DNA from: JBGTCY01 sp041748615 | GTDB lineage: Bacteria; Bacteroidota; Bacteroidia; Chitinophagales; CAIOSU01 | DNA: 5,267 bases | Assembly (NCBI GenBank): GCA_041748615.1 | Contig: JBGTCY010000163.1 | Coordinates: forward strand, 1 to 5,267 | Direction: 5' to 3' | Shown here: positions 1-5,267 of the stretch, one piece after another | Position numbering within the stretch: position 1 is the first letter of the stretch | Layout: every line of letters starts with the position of its first letter | Position numbers and translations under genes: made by a program | The notes under the pieces: generated by a model | The model's input: the letters and a program-made list of their open reading frames with translations, nothing else | Told to the model about the DNA's origin: nothing | The model's database searches: none

Positions 1-125
1 GGGGATATGTAAACGCCAATGGTACCGTTGCCGCTCCCGCTGCTCAAAAAGGAAGCGGGTGTATCGGTTGTCACTCACAGGCAAACAACATTAACTACAT
101 GCTGATGAATATCTACTTCCCGTAA
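1..125 (+). CDS. C-terminal end of a c-type cytochrome, cytochrome P460-like (5' end outside window)
   Basis: Reading from base 3, an open frame runs into the window and stops at TAA 123-125. It encodes about 40 residues beginning GYVNANGTVAAP and ending NYMLMNIYFP. It contains KGSGCIGCHSQ, a CxxCH motif that attaches haem c covalently through both cysteines, with His as axial ligand. A CxxCH only about 20 residues from the end, followed by an (A)xxxxYxx(N/T) tail, resembles the C-terminus of cytochrome P460-family proteins, which act in the periplasm. That family assignment is inference from a short tail. The lysine that cross-links to haem in true P460 would lie upstream and cannot be checked. 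Other small c-type cytochromes remain possible. The gene converges on the minus-strand gene ending at 207, with an 81-bp gap. Confidence 0.7.
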   Translation, partial: GYVNANGTVAAPAAQKGSGCIGCHSQANNINYMLMNIYFP

Positions 126-206
126 AATTTTAATACTACCCCACAGCAAGGAAGTTCATCAAAAAATAAACTTTTTCGGAAGAAGATTTGCTGAAAGCGA
201 TTTCCG

Positions 207-1769
207 CTATCCCTTAAAACTCAACTTCCCGAGCCGGTAACTCTTTCTCCATTCAGAATAAATCAGCGCTTCGTTTTCGTTCACCAGCTTAGCTACTTTC
301 GGTCGCGTAATCATGTCGAACTCTTTGTTTTTGGCAAGGATGGATTTTTCCCACTCTCCGTTTGCATCCAAGCGAAGCAGGTTGATGACGGACTCTTTCC
401 TGTTGTAGTTAAACAACTTATCGCCTTCCTTAATGGTGATGTTTTTGGGATTGTCATTAAAAACGAAGTAAATATTTTTATCCTTGTCGGTTACGGCAAA
501 ATAGGATGAAAAATAACCGCCATCATTGGTGGTCACCTGACGTTTGGGCACTTTTGACTTCCAGACGATATTGTTGTTTGCGTCATAATGCACGGCAATG
601 ATATCATTGTAATAGTAATAATAAGTAGTGCGGGTGCTGGTGCCGCCCTGTGGATTCGAGGTGGTGGTGGTTACCACTTTCACATAATATTGTTCAGCGA
701 TGAGCGTGGAACTGCCGTCTTCATACATCACGATGTCATCCAAATCAAATTCAAACAACTCTTTGCCTTTTTCCGCTTTTTTCTCTGACATGAAAAGCGT
801 CAAAAATTCCTTTTCGAACTCTTTCAATTGCTTGTTGGACACCGCGCCCGTTTCAGGATTGATATTCATGCCATAGCTTCCCTTGATGGTGCGTGTACCT
901 TTTTCAGAATAAAATCCCGCGCAGAAAACGGAGCCGTCCGTTCGGGGCGCAACCTGCAGGTCAGTGATGAAATAATCGCCTAGCGAGATGGTGGCTTTCG
1001 ATTCCACCGTTCCTTCATTTTTATAAGTCACCACCACATAATTGAAATTCGGCTCGCCTTTTTTCTTCTCGGCTACTTTATCAAAATAATGTTTTCCGAC
1101 CATGTAAAAATTACCGTCATTATCCACCCAGAAATTTTGAACGCGGAAGAGTTTGTCCGTATAAGGCAAGGAAACTTCTTTTGACCAGAGTTCAATCATG
1201 TTTTCATCTAACGCCCTGACGGAAAATTTTTCTGAATCCTCTCTGAGAAAAGCGGCAAGGTCGAGCATGATGATTTTTGATTTGTCAGGGGATATATCAT
1301 ACTCAAAACTGCCCCTGTTATACCGGCTTTTGCTCACGGTTTCCGAAATCTTTTTCATGCTTCCGATGGGCGCGTGCGTCTTTTTATTCCATTGCTGGTA
1401 AAAGAGATAATTGGTTTTGGCTTTTGAATTATAGTAGGAGCCGAAAAGGTAAAGATTGCCATTGCTATAGAGCGCGTACTCAAAATCCAATTTATTTTCC
1501 TTAAACGTCATGTTGATTTCGGTTGACTTTTTCAGATTCATCTTGGGGTCATAATATTCCAGAATCATTTTCGGATAACCCATTAAAGCCCCTTTGTATC
1601 TCAGGGCATACACCCCTTCATCATCTGAAGCAATCATATCGGACATTGTTGACTTGGAGGGTCCGGTGATTTCAGGTCCCCAGGTAACATTCCCAAATTT
1701 GCTGGTTTGAGCATCCGCTGAAAGCGCGATGGCTGATAAACAGATTAAGCATACGATTAAATGTTTCAT
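207..1769 (-). CDS. Exported beta-propeller-like protein of unknown function
   Basis: A 520-residue protein starting at ATG (1769-1767) and ending at TAG (209-207). Residues 1-20 form a signal peptide: Lys2, a hydrophobic core, then A18-D-A20 before Q21, a good signal peptidase I site. No lipobox is visible, and no obvious C-terminal sorting domain. The mature part repeats a short pattern of turn plus beta strand: YSNGNLYLFG (101-110), DNDGNFYMVGK (216-226), TDGSVFCAGFY (277-287), EDGSSTLIAEQ (350-360) and DKDKNIYFVF (428-437). There is also a TolB/WD-like SPDKSKI at 160-166. This points to a multi-bladed beta-propeller in the periplasm or outside the cell. A Thr/Tyr-rich stretch (366-387, including five Tyr in a row) interrupts the repeats. 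The start lies 11 bases after the stop of the upstream barrel-like gene, so the two are probably cotranscribed. I do not recognise a named family; ligand or enzymatic role is unknown. Confidence 0.85.
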   Translation of the reverse strand: MKHLIVCLICLSAIALSADAQTSKFGNVTWGPEITGPSKSTMSDMIASDDEGVYALRYKGALMGYPKMILEYYDPKMNLKKSTEINMTFKENKLDFEYALYSNGNLYLFGSYYNSKAKTNYLFYQQWNKKTHAPIGSMKKISETVSKSRYNRGSFEYDISPDKSKIIMLDLAAFLREDSEKFSVRALDENMIELWSKEVSLPYTDKLFRVQNFWVDNDGNFYMVGKHYFDKVAEKKKGEPNFNYVVVTYKNEGTVESKATISLGDYFITDLQVAPRTDGSVFCAGFYSEKGTRTIKGSYGMNINPETGAVSNKQLKEFEKEFLTLFMSEKKAEKGKELFEFDLDDIVMYEDGSSTLIAEQYYVKVVTTTTSNPQGGTSTRTTYYYYYNDIIAVHYDANNNIVWKSKVPKRQVTTNDGGYFSSYFAVTDKDKNIYFVFNDNPKNITIKEGDKLFNYNRKESVINLLRLDANGEWEKSILAKNKEFDMITRPKVAKLVNENEALIYSEWRKSYRLGKLSFKG

Positions 1770-1780
1770 ATCATTGAGTT

Positions 1781-2362
1781 TTAAATGATTTTAAATCCGA
1801 TTCTGACTCCAATCAGAAAAATTGCCGCGCCACCCATGTCTGTTTCCCGGGTGTCATTGTAATTAAATTTTTTCACCCTGCCACCGATACCATAATATAA
1901 ATCCGCGGTTACAAAATTTTGAGGAATAAACTGATAGCCCCATCCTAAAATGAAATCTTTGTTGTTTAAATTATATTCGCCATCCGTCAGATACTTTCGC
2001 TGGCGAAAAGTGGTAAATCCGTAAAATCCTTCGGGCGCTTTTCTTTTCTTTGAATAAAGTCTGGCGGAGGCGCTGTAGCTCACGCCACCTTTAATATTTG
2101 TCAACTTGTCATCAAAAATATCAATCAGTTCCGGAAGATAATACGGCAATAAAATCCCAAGACTGCCTTCAAGCGCGATGCGTTGACCAAGATTCACTTC
2201 AACAAATCCTGCTAAATCACCATGAATTAAAAGCACCGGGTCACATTTAATGACAAGGGTAGGATATTTTTGAGCATCAGAGAAATAGCCGCTGATATCC
2301 TCTTCCTGAGCAAAGGCGGGAAGGGTTGCTAAAAAAGACATCATGAAAAAAATGATTCTCAC
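1781..2362 (-). CDS. Small exported outer-membrane beta-barrel-like protein (possibly DUF3575-like)
   Basis: A 193-residue protein with GTG start at 2362-2360 and TAA stop at 1783-1781. Residues 1-18 are a signal peptide (MRIIFFMMSFLATLPAFA, then Q19). The GTG is preferred because the in-frame ATGs at codons 7 and 8 would remove Arg2 and leave a hydrophobic core too short for export; a stop codon lies seven codons upstream. The mature part alternates hydrophobic and polar residues in strands of about 10 (roughly 34-43, 52-60, 62-71, 90-103, 112-122, 136-147, 149-159, 180-193), with Gly/Tyr/Asn turns. It ends in a hydrophobic strand GVRIGFKII, as outer-membrane barrels usually do. A short barrel of about eight strands fits. 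The segment VEVNLGQRIALEGSLGI recalls DUF3575-type proteins, but this is from memory. It is probably the first gene of an operon with the propeller-like gene 11 bp downstream. Function unknown. Confidence 0.8.
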   Translation of the reverse strand: MRIIFFMMSFLATLPAFAQEEDISGYFSDAQKYPTLVIKCDPVLLIHGDLAGFVEVNLGQRIALEGSLGILLPYYLPELIDIFDDKLTNIKGGVSYSASARLYSKKRKAPEGFYGFTTFRQRKYLTDGEYNLNNKDFILGWGYQFIPQNFVTADLYYGIGGRVKKFNYNDTRETDMGGAAIFLIGVRIGFKII

Positions 2363-2382
2363 AGAGCCGATGATATACGGTC

Positions 2383-2412
2383 ACAAGATATTGATAAAAT
2401 TGAAATAACAAA
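2383..2412 (-). promoter_or_regulatory. Possible Bacteroidota-type promoter for the barrel/propeller operon
   Basis: On the minus strand, TTTG (2412-2409) is followed after 18 bases by TATCTTGT (2390-2383). This is a partial match (6 of 8) to the Bacteroidota -7 box TAnnTTTG at about the expected distance from a -33 TTTG. It would start transcription some 12-15 bases before the GTG codon at 2362. The match is imperfect in A/T-rich DNA, so it may be chance. Confidence 0.22.
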
Positions 2413-2468
2413 ACACCGGAATGTTATTTTTTTTCAGGGAGCAAAGGTGAAGTTCAAGCCTGGATTTA

Positions 2469-2633
2469 GAAATTACAAATCACAAAAGCAAATCACCAAT
2501 AAATTCCAATATCCAAAAGGGGGAAATTTCAAACCCGCTTATCAGCGAGGCTGGATTGATTTGTGTTTTGATTTTTTTAGAATTGAGTATTATTTGTTTT
2601 TTTGTGAATTGTTTCTTGAGATTTTAAAAATCT
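2469..2633. repeat. Degenerate A/T-rich inverted-repeat block
   Basis: The left half is rich in A and C (CAAATCAC, CAAATCACC, AAATTCC) and the right half in T and G (GATTTGTGTTTTGATTTT, then ATTATTTG, TTTTTTTGTGAATTG). The halves are roughly reverse complements. The best paired part is CAAAA (2483-2487) plus CAAATC (2489-2494) against GATTTG (2558-2563) plus TTTTG (2566-2570). A small perfect hairpin, CGCT-TATC-AGCG (2536-2547), sits near the centre. A 7-bp palindrome, AGATTTT-A-AAAATCT (2619-2633), closes the right edge. The strand-asymmetric composition and imperfect arms suggest a decayed repeat, not a regulatory site. No coding potential is evident. Confidence 0.4.
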
Positions 2634-2643
2634 AATATCTAAA

Positions 2644-2657
2644 GTCTGACAGCAGAC
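2644..2657 (-). terminator. Weak candidate terminator hairpin after the saccharopine dehydrogenase gene
   Basis: GTCTG-acag-CAGAC is a perfect 5-bp stem with a 4-base loop, starting 22 bases past the TGA stop on the minus strand. In that direction it is followed only by TTTAGATATTAG, not an uninterrupted T run. It could be a weak terminator or chance. Confidence 0.22.
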
Positions 2658-2679
2658 ATTTTAAAAAACAGACCTAAAA

Positions 2680-4014
2680 TCATTTCACCTCCGTTTCCCT
2701 AAACTCAATTCCAAATCCGGATAATTCAGTCAGCAGCGGTTCATACACTTCTTTCACCGTAGGGATGACCACGCCTCTGAGATTTATTTTCCCTTGTAAA
2801 ATCAAACGAGTGGCAATGGCAACCGGCAACCCGACTGTTTTCGCCATCGCGGTATCTATTCGGTTGTCACCGATGGTCACTAAATAAGCGTGTAATTCTT
2901 TTTGTTCGCCATTCATTTCATAATTGAATTGATGCCACATCACCAGCATGTCTTTGTCATCGGGATTGAGCGACCATTTATCTTCGAGAATCTTCTGAAG
3001 AATTTGCGCGGGAGTGGCGGATTTTAAACCCACTTTTTCATCTGAAAATATTCCGAGCCATCTCATGCGGTACATTTCTTCGGAATCAATATCCCAGTGC
3101 ATGTAATGCGCGAGTTTCAACTCCACAGGTGCGATTGGGTCGTAATATAAAAATGAGTTGATGAAATCGCGATGCGTCATTGCTTCGGTGTTGAGCATGT
3201 GGTAGGTATCATCCGTAGCGCCTAATTGTACAAATGCATCCCACGTCCGGCAAAATCCCGGTCTGCGCAGGGTGCCGCGATAAATGGTTTTCACTTCCTG
3301 CAGGTTATATTCATCAATATATTTCAGCGAGTCGCGGTTGGCGTATCCTTCAAAGTAGCCGTAATCGGGAATGTGAATCACCTCGGTTCTCCGGAATAAC
3401 CGTTGATACGGAATATATTTATACCTGCCCTCCTGCCGGAATTTCACGACCCCCTGCCCTGCCAGCACCACATTACGCGGGTTCCAGGTGAATTTATATT
3501 TCCAGGGATTGTCTTTCTCGCTTTCGGGCGCAAGCAAGCCGCCCGTGAAACTTTCAAATGCTGTCATCACGCCTCCCCGCGCGCGAATGCGGTCAATCAC
3601 CTGCATGGCGGACATGTGGTCAATGCCCGGGTCAACTCCCATTTCATTCAAAAACAACAATCCGTTTTCTTTTGCGGAAGCATCCATTTTTTTTAGCTCA
3701 TCACTCACATAAGATGCCGTGACAAGATGCTTTTTTTCACGCAGGCAGGCTTTCGCAACGATGGGATGCAAAAAAGCGGGCAACATGGAAATCACCACAT
3801 CGGATTCCCGCACAGCGGCATTCAATGCCGATTCATCGGTTGCATTCAGCGTGATGATGTTTAACCTTTCTGAAGGTTGAAACAGTTGTCGCACGAATTC
3901 AGGAAATTGTTCTCCAATGGTGATGCTCCAATTGTGCTCCGCTGACTCGCCCAGCAACTGCCGAATCAGCACGCTGCCTGATTTACCTGCTCCGAGAATG
4001 AGTATATTTTTCAT
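2680..4014 (-). CDS. Saccharopine dehydrogenase, LYS9-like (saccharopine reductase family)
   Basis: A 444-residue cytoplasmic enzyme, ATG at 4014-4012, TGA at 2682-2680. The family interconverts saccharopine and 2-aminoadipate 6-semialdehyde plus glutamate with NAD(P)(H), in lysine breakdown or 2-aminoadipate-route lysine synthesis. An N-terminal Rossmann fold begins at once, with NILILGAGKSGSVL (3-16, dinucleotide loop G8-A-G-K-S-G13), then SDVVISMLP (71-79) and VTASYVSDEL (98-107). Signature segments of the LYS9 group follow: NEMGVDPGIDHMSAM (123-137), SFTGGLLAPE (155-164), NPWKYKFTWNPRNVVLA (169-185), NRDSL (226-230), RGTLRRPGF (246-254), RWLGIFSDEK (318-327) and AKTVGLPVAIATRLIL (391-406). 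The length matches yeast LYS9. The GVDPGIDHM segment argues against carboxynorspermidine dehydrogenase, a relative used for polyamine synthesis in this phylum. No lysine-forming partner lies nearby. It is divergent from cdd and appears monocistronic. Direction of the reaction and cofactor cannot be read from sequence. Confidence 0.9.
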   Translation of the reverse strand: MKNILILGAGKSGSVLIRQLLGESAEHNWSITIGEQFPEFVRQLFQPSERLNIITLNATDESALNAAVRESDVVISMLPAFLHPIVAKACLREKKHLVTASYVSDELKKMDASAKENGLLFLNEMGVDPGIDHMSAMQVIDRIRARGGVMTAFESFTGGLLAPESEKDNPWKYKFTWNPRNVVLAGQGVVKFRQEGRYKYIPYQRLFRRTEVIHIPDYGYFEGYANRDSLKYIDEYNLQEVKTIYRGTLRRPGFCRTWDAFVQLGATDDTYHMLNTEAMTHRDFINSFLYYDPIAPVELKLAHYMHWDIDSEEMYRMRWLGIFSDEKVGLKSATPAQILQKILEDKWSLNPDDKDMLVMWHQFNYEMNGEQKELHAYLVTIGDNRIDTAMAKTVGLPVAIATRLILQGKINLRGVVIPTVKEVYEPLLTELSGFGIEFRETEVK

Positions 4015-4340
4015 TAGTTTCGGTTCTGAATAATTTTTTTGAATTACTGCGGGATAAATTTGAGCACTTTTTGAGTGAAATATGCCATAGATTCTCAGAT
4101 TGTTTTCTTTTTAGACTTTAGATATATAGATGATGAAGTTATTTAGCAATACTCCGGTTTTTTTCAGGTTAGAGCTAAAGCCCGTCAAGCGTGAGGTTTT
4201 ATTTTATAGCCCACCGATTTATCGGTGGGTTATTGAATGACCGTTTATACAGGGCTTTAGCCCAAAACAAGTTTTTTAAATTGTTCTCAATAGTTTTATT
4301 TTTTTTAAAAATACGGTAACCGAAATTTTCAAAACAACCA
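4015..4340. other. Divergent intergenic region between saccharopine dehydrogenase and cdd
   Basis: The two flanking genes point away from each other, so both promoters should lie in these 326 bases. The half next to the dehydrogenase (4015-4150) is A/T-rich, and I found no convincing TAnnTTTG box on the minus strand. The middle (4155-4265) is repeat copy 1. Between the repeat and cdd, TAGTTTTA (4291-4298) matches seven of eight bases of the Bacteroidota -7 box on the plus strand, but no clear -33 TTTG lies at the right distance. The leader just before the cdd ATG is A-rich (TTTTCAAAACAACCA), without a Shine-Dalgarno sequence. Confidence 0.55.
4155..4265 (+). repeat. Palindromic REP-like repeat, copy 1 (upstream of cdd)
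   Basis: The order of parts is: CGGTTTTTTT (4155-4164); left arm GAGCTAAAGCCC (4172-4183) followed by GTCA; a T-rich spacer (about 4194-4208); a central hairpin CCCACCGAT-TT-ATCGGTGGG (4210-4229, nine perfect pairs, extendable outward through a G-T wobble and three A/T pairs); CCGTTTATAC (4241-4250); and right arm GGGCTTTAGCCC (4252-4263) followed by AA. The right arm is the reverse complement of the left arm apart from one base, so the whole unit can fold as a long hairpin with the central hairpin inside. It shares part order and orientation with copy 2 (4836-4939). It resembles non-autonomous REP-type elements moved by Y1 (RAYT) transposases; no such transposase is in the window, and I saw no GTAG-type tetranucleotide at the stem foot. 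Confidence 0.75.
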
Positions 4341-4820
4341 ATGAAGACGATTGATATCCTTACTTCAATCAAAGTGTATGACAAACCGGGTGAACTATCA
4401 CCGGTAGAACAGCTATTGATAAAAAAAGCAACGGAGGCATTGCGACAGGCTTACGCGCCTTATTCCAATTTTCATGTCGGAGCAGCGATGCTTTTGGAAA
4501 ACGGAAAAATAGTGACGGGCAGCAATCAGGAAAACGCTTCATTCCCGATTGGCTTGTGCGCGGAAAGAGTCGCGCTTGCCGCAAAAGCAGCGGGTGAATT
4601 TGCTCAGGAAAAAATTATCGCGATTGCCGTTTCGGTTGAAAATAATAAAGCCGACAGTCCTGCGTCTCCCTGCGGCATGTGCCGGCAGGCGCTGCTTGAA
4701 AGCGAAGTGCGCCAGCATGCTCCCATCCGCGTGTTGCTGAAAGGTCCTGCTGATGATGTGTATGTTTTGGATTCTGTGAAACAACTATTGCCGCTCCCGT
4801 TTACATCGAAGAATTTGTGA
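4341..4820 (+). CDS. cdd: Cytidine deaminase
   Basis: A 159-residue cytoplasmic enzyme that hydrolyses cytidine and deoxycytidine to uridine and deoxyuridine plus ammonia, in pyrimidine salvage. It starts at ATG 4341 and stops at TGA 4818-4820. The zinc site of the small homotetrameric cytidine deaminases is complete: Cys73 and catalytic Glu75 in GLCAERVAL (71-79), with Cys111 and Cys114 in PCGMCRQ (110-116). The nucleoside-binding stretch GSNQENASFPIG (60-71) supplies Asn62 and Glu64. AYAPYSNFHVGAAMLLENG (38-56) and the C-terminal LLPLPF (149-154) are also family hallmarks. The length is slightly above the usual 130-140 because of an N-terminal extension (about residues 1-20), which I recall in Bacteroidota homologues. 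It is divergent from the saccharopine dehydrogenase gene and convergent with the small membrane-protein gene, so probably transcribed alone. Repeat copies flank it on both sides, 75 bp upstream and 15 bp downstream. Confidence 0.96.
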   Translation: MKTIDILTSIKVYDKPGELSPVEQLLIKKATEALRQAYAPYSNFHVGAAMLLENGKIVTGSNQENASFPIGLCAERVALAAKAAGEFAQEKIIAIAVSVENNKADSPASPCGMCRQALLESEVRQHAPIRVLLKGPADDVYVLDSVKQLLPLPFTSKNL

Positions 4821-4835
4821 TGTAAAATATCACCA

Positions 4836-4939
4836 CGGTTTTTTTTGGGCTAAAGCCCGTCAGGCTGGCTTTTTTTATTTAACCCACGACTGAAGCCGCG
4901 GGCGATGGAACACCCGTTATAACCGGGGCTTCAGCCCAA
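4836..4939 (+). repeat. Palindromic REP-like repeat, copy 2 (downstream of cdd)
   Basis: The parts and orientation match copy 1: CGGTTTTTTTT (4836-4846); left arm GGGCTAAAGCCC (4847-4858) followed by GTCA; a T-rich spacer (about 4870-4880); a central stem CCCACGAC-TGAA-GCCGCGGG (4883-4902); ACCCGTTATAACC (4912-4924); and right arm GGGCTTCAGCCC (4926-4937) followed by AA. The arms pair at 11 of 12 positions. The central stem has two A-C mismatches, each a single transition away from a Watson-Crick pair, so this copy looks slightly decayed. It occupies most of the gap between the convergent genes cdd and the small membrane-protein gene. Confidence 0.75.
4852..4877 (+). terminator. Likely intrinsic terminator of cdd, formed inside repeat copy 2
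   Basis: AAAGCC (4852-4857) pairs perfectly with GGCTTT (4867-4872) across a 9-base loop. An alternative inner stem is AGCC (4854-4857) with GGCT (4863-4866). The stem runs straight into a T run (4870-4876), beginning 31 bases after the cdd stop. On the minus strand no T run follows, so it should act mainly on cdd transcripts and not on those of the convergent membrane-protein gene. Confidence 0.5.
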
Positions 4940-4956
4940 CCCTGTCAATAACGCTT

Positions 4957-5232
4957 CTAAAAATAAAATACCGAAAACAGCGCGCCCATCAGCATCAGCA
5001 CAACCCACCACGAATTCAGTTTAGCGATATCCACTTTGCAGACATCATCAATCTGAAAAAACTGCTCAACCCGAATGATCATTCCTACCGCAATAATCAA
5101 TAACATGAATCCATGAAAGATTACACCAAACACAAGTTTAGGTTCAATCAGGAAAAACAGGATACCTGTCAGAGTCGCGGGAATCACATAAAACAAAGCG
5201 AGCAGCAGCAACCTGCCGCGATATTGATTCAT
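4957..5232 (-). CDS. Small three-helix membrane protein of unknown function
   Basis: A 91-residue protein, ATG at 5232-5230, TAG at 4959-4957. It is mostly hydrophobic with three predicted membrane helices: about residues 8-29 (LLLLALFYVIPATLTGILFF), 33-53 (LVFGVIFHGFMLLIIAVGM) and 74-91 (after NSWW, to the C-terminus). The N-terminus carries Arg5 and Arg7, suggesting it starts in the cytoplasm. The 54-73 loop is charged (RVEQ, DDVCKVD). The protein ends directly in the third helix. No catalytic or metal-binding pattern is evident, and I do not recognise the family. Composition and a clean start make it a credible gene despite its size. It converges on cdd; any upstream partner lies beyond the window edge. 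No clear Shine-Dalgarno box precedes the start. Confidence 0.72.
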   Translation of the reverse strand: MNQYRGRLLLLALFYVIPATLTGILFFLIEPKLVFGVIFHGFMLLIIAVGMIIRVEQFFQIDDVCKVDIAKLNSWWVVLMLMGALFSVFYF

Positions 5233-5267
5233 GAGACTTTCAGAATGCGATAAGATTAAAAACTGAC

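Larger units (their letters stand above)
2363..2679. other. Gene-free intergenic region, A/T-rich with degenerate inverted repeats
   Basis: This 317-bp stretch separates the 3' end of the saccharopine dehydrogenase gene from the 5' end of the barrel-protein gene, both on the minus strand. It contains the possible promoter near 2383-2412, an A/T-rich inverted-repeat block (about 2469-2633) and a small hairpin (2644-2657) just past the dehydrogenase stop. The only open frame of any length (2447-2635, +) lies within the repeat block, has biased low-complexity composition and resembles no protein, so I treat it as non-coding. Confidence 0.6.

Noticed and set aside
175..206. CGGAA...TTCCG inverted repeat between the two convergent genes at the left end
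   Set aside because: The stem is only 5-6 bp with a loop of about 20 bases and no T run follows, so it does not support a terminator call.
588..1504. Plus-strand open frames opposite the propeller-like gene
   Set aside because: They are antisense to a long exported protein; compositions such as runs of Ile or Gly mirror the opposite-strand codons.
2447..2635. 62-codon plus-strand open frame in the intergenic repeat block
   Set aside because: Low-complexity Lys/Phe/Tyr-rich product from inverted-repeat DNA, with no start signal or family resemblance.
3234..3712. Overlapping plus-strand open frames opposite the saccharopine dehydrogenase gene
   Set aside because: They are antisense to strongly conserved coding sequence and their products look random.
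4199..4384. 61-codon minus-strand open frame overlapping repeat copy 1 and the start of cdd
   Set aside because: It is built from the palindromic repeat and A/T-rich leader and overlaps the well-supported cdd start; the product has no recognisable features.
4369..4784. Minus- and plus-strand open frames inside cdd
   Set aside because: They overlap the complete cytidine deaminase reading frame with its intact zinc site and are out-of-frame shadows.
4155..4939. Possible CRISPR array or two-repeat mini-array
   Set aside because: The two units are about 105-110 bp, imperfect, and separated by a full gene; there is no regular short repeat-spacer pattern.

Overview
The window looks like a chromosomal segment from a member of the Bacteroidota. 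Genes lack clear Shine-Dalgarno boxes and have A/T-rich leaders. Two neighbouring genes encode a secreted repeat protein and a small outer-membrane-barrel-like protein of the kind common in that phylum. Intergenic DNA carries the GGGCTAAAGCCC type of palindromic repeat, which I associate from memory with Bacteroidota genomes. This assignment is inference; there is no rRNA or other marker gene here.

Layout: (1) Bases 1-125 (+) are the 3' end of a c-type cytochrome with a CIGCH haem-binding motif close to the C-terminus, in the style of cytochrome P460. (2) Convergent to it, a minus-strand pair reads from 2362 down to 207. The first gene encodes a 193-residue exported beta-barrel-like protein (GTG start). 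Eleven bases later comes a 520-residue exported protein with beta-propeller-like repeats. They are probably one operon of unknown function at the cell envelope. (3) Bases 2363-2679 hold no gene but contain an A/T-rich, degenerate inverted-repeat region. (4) 4014-2680 (-) is a LYS9-like saccharopine dehydrogenase. (5) 4015-4340 is the divergent intergenic region, with one copy of a palindromic repeat. (6) 4341-4820 (+) is cytidine deaminase (cdd). (7) A second copy of the same repeat lies just after cdd and probably also supplies its terminator. (8) 5232-4957 (-) is a small three-helix membrane protein.

The genes do not form a single pathway: lysine/saccharopine metabolism, pyrimidine salvage, a haem protein and an envelope pair lie side by side. 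The most interesting non-coding signal is the pair of same-orientation repeats (about 105-110 bp each) that bracket cdd. Each has outer GGGCTAAAGCCC-type arms, a T-rich segment and a central hairpin. The hairpin sequence differs between the copies, but its ability to fold is largely kept. I found no convincing evidence of a new defence system, CRISPR array, transposase gene or RNA gene.
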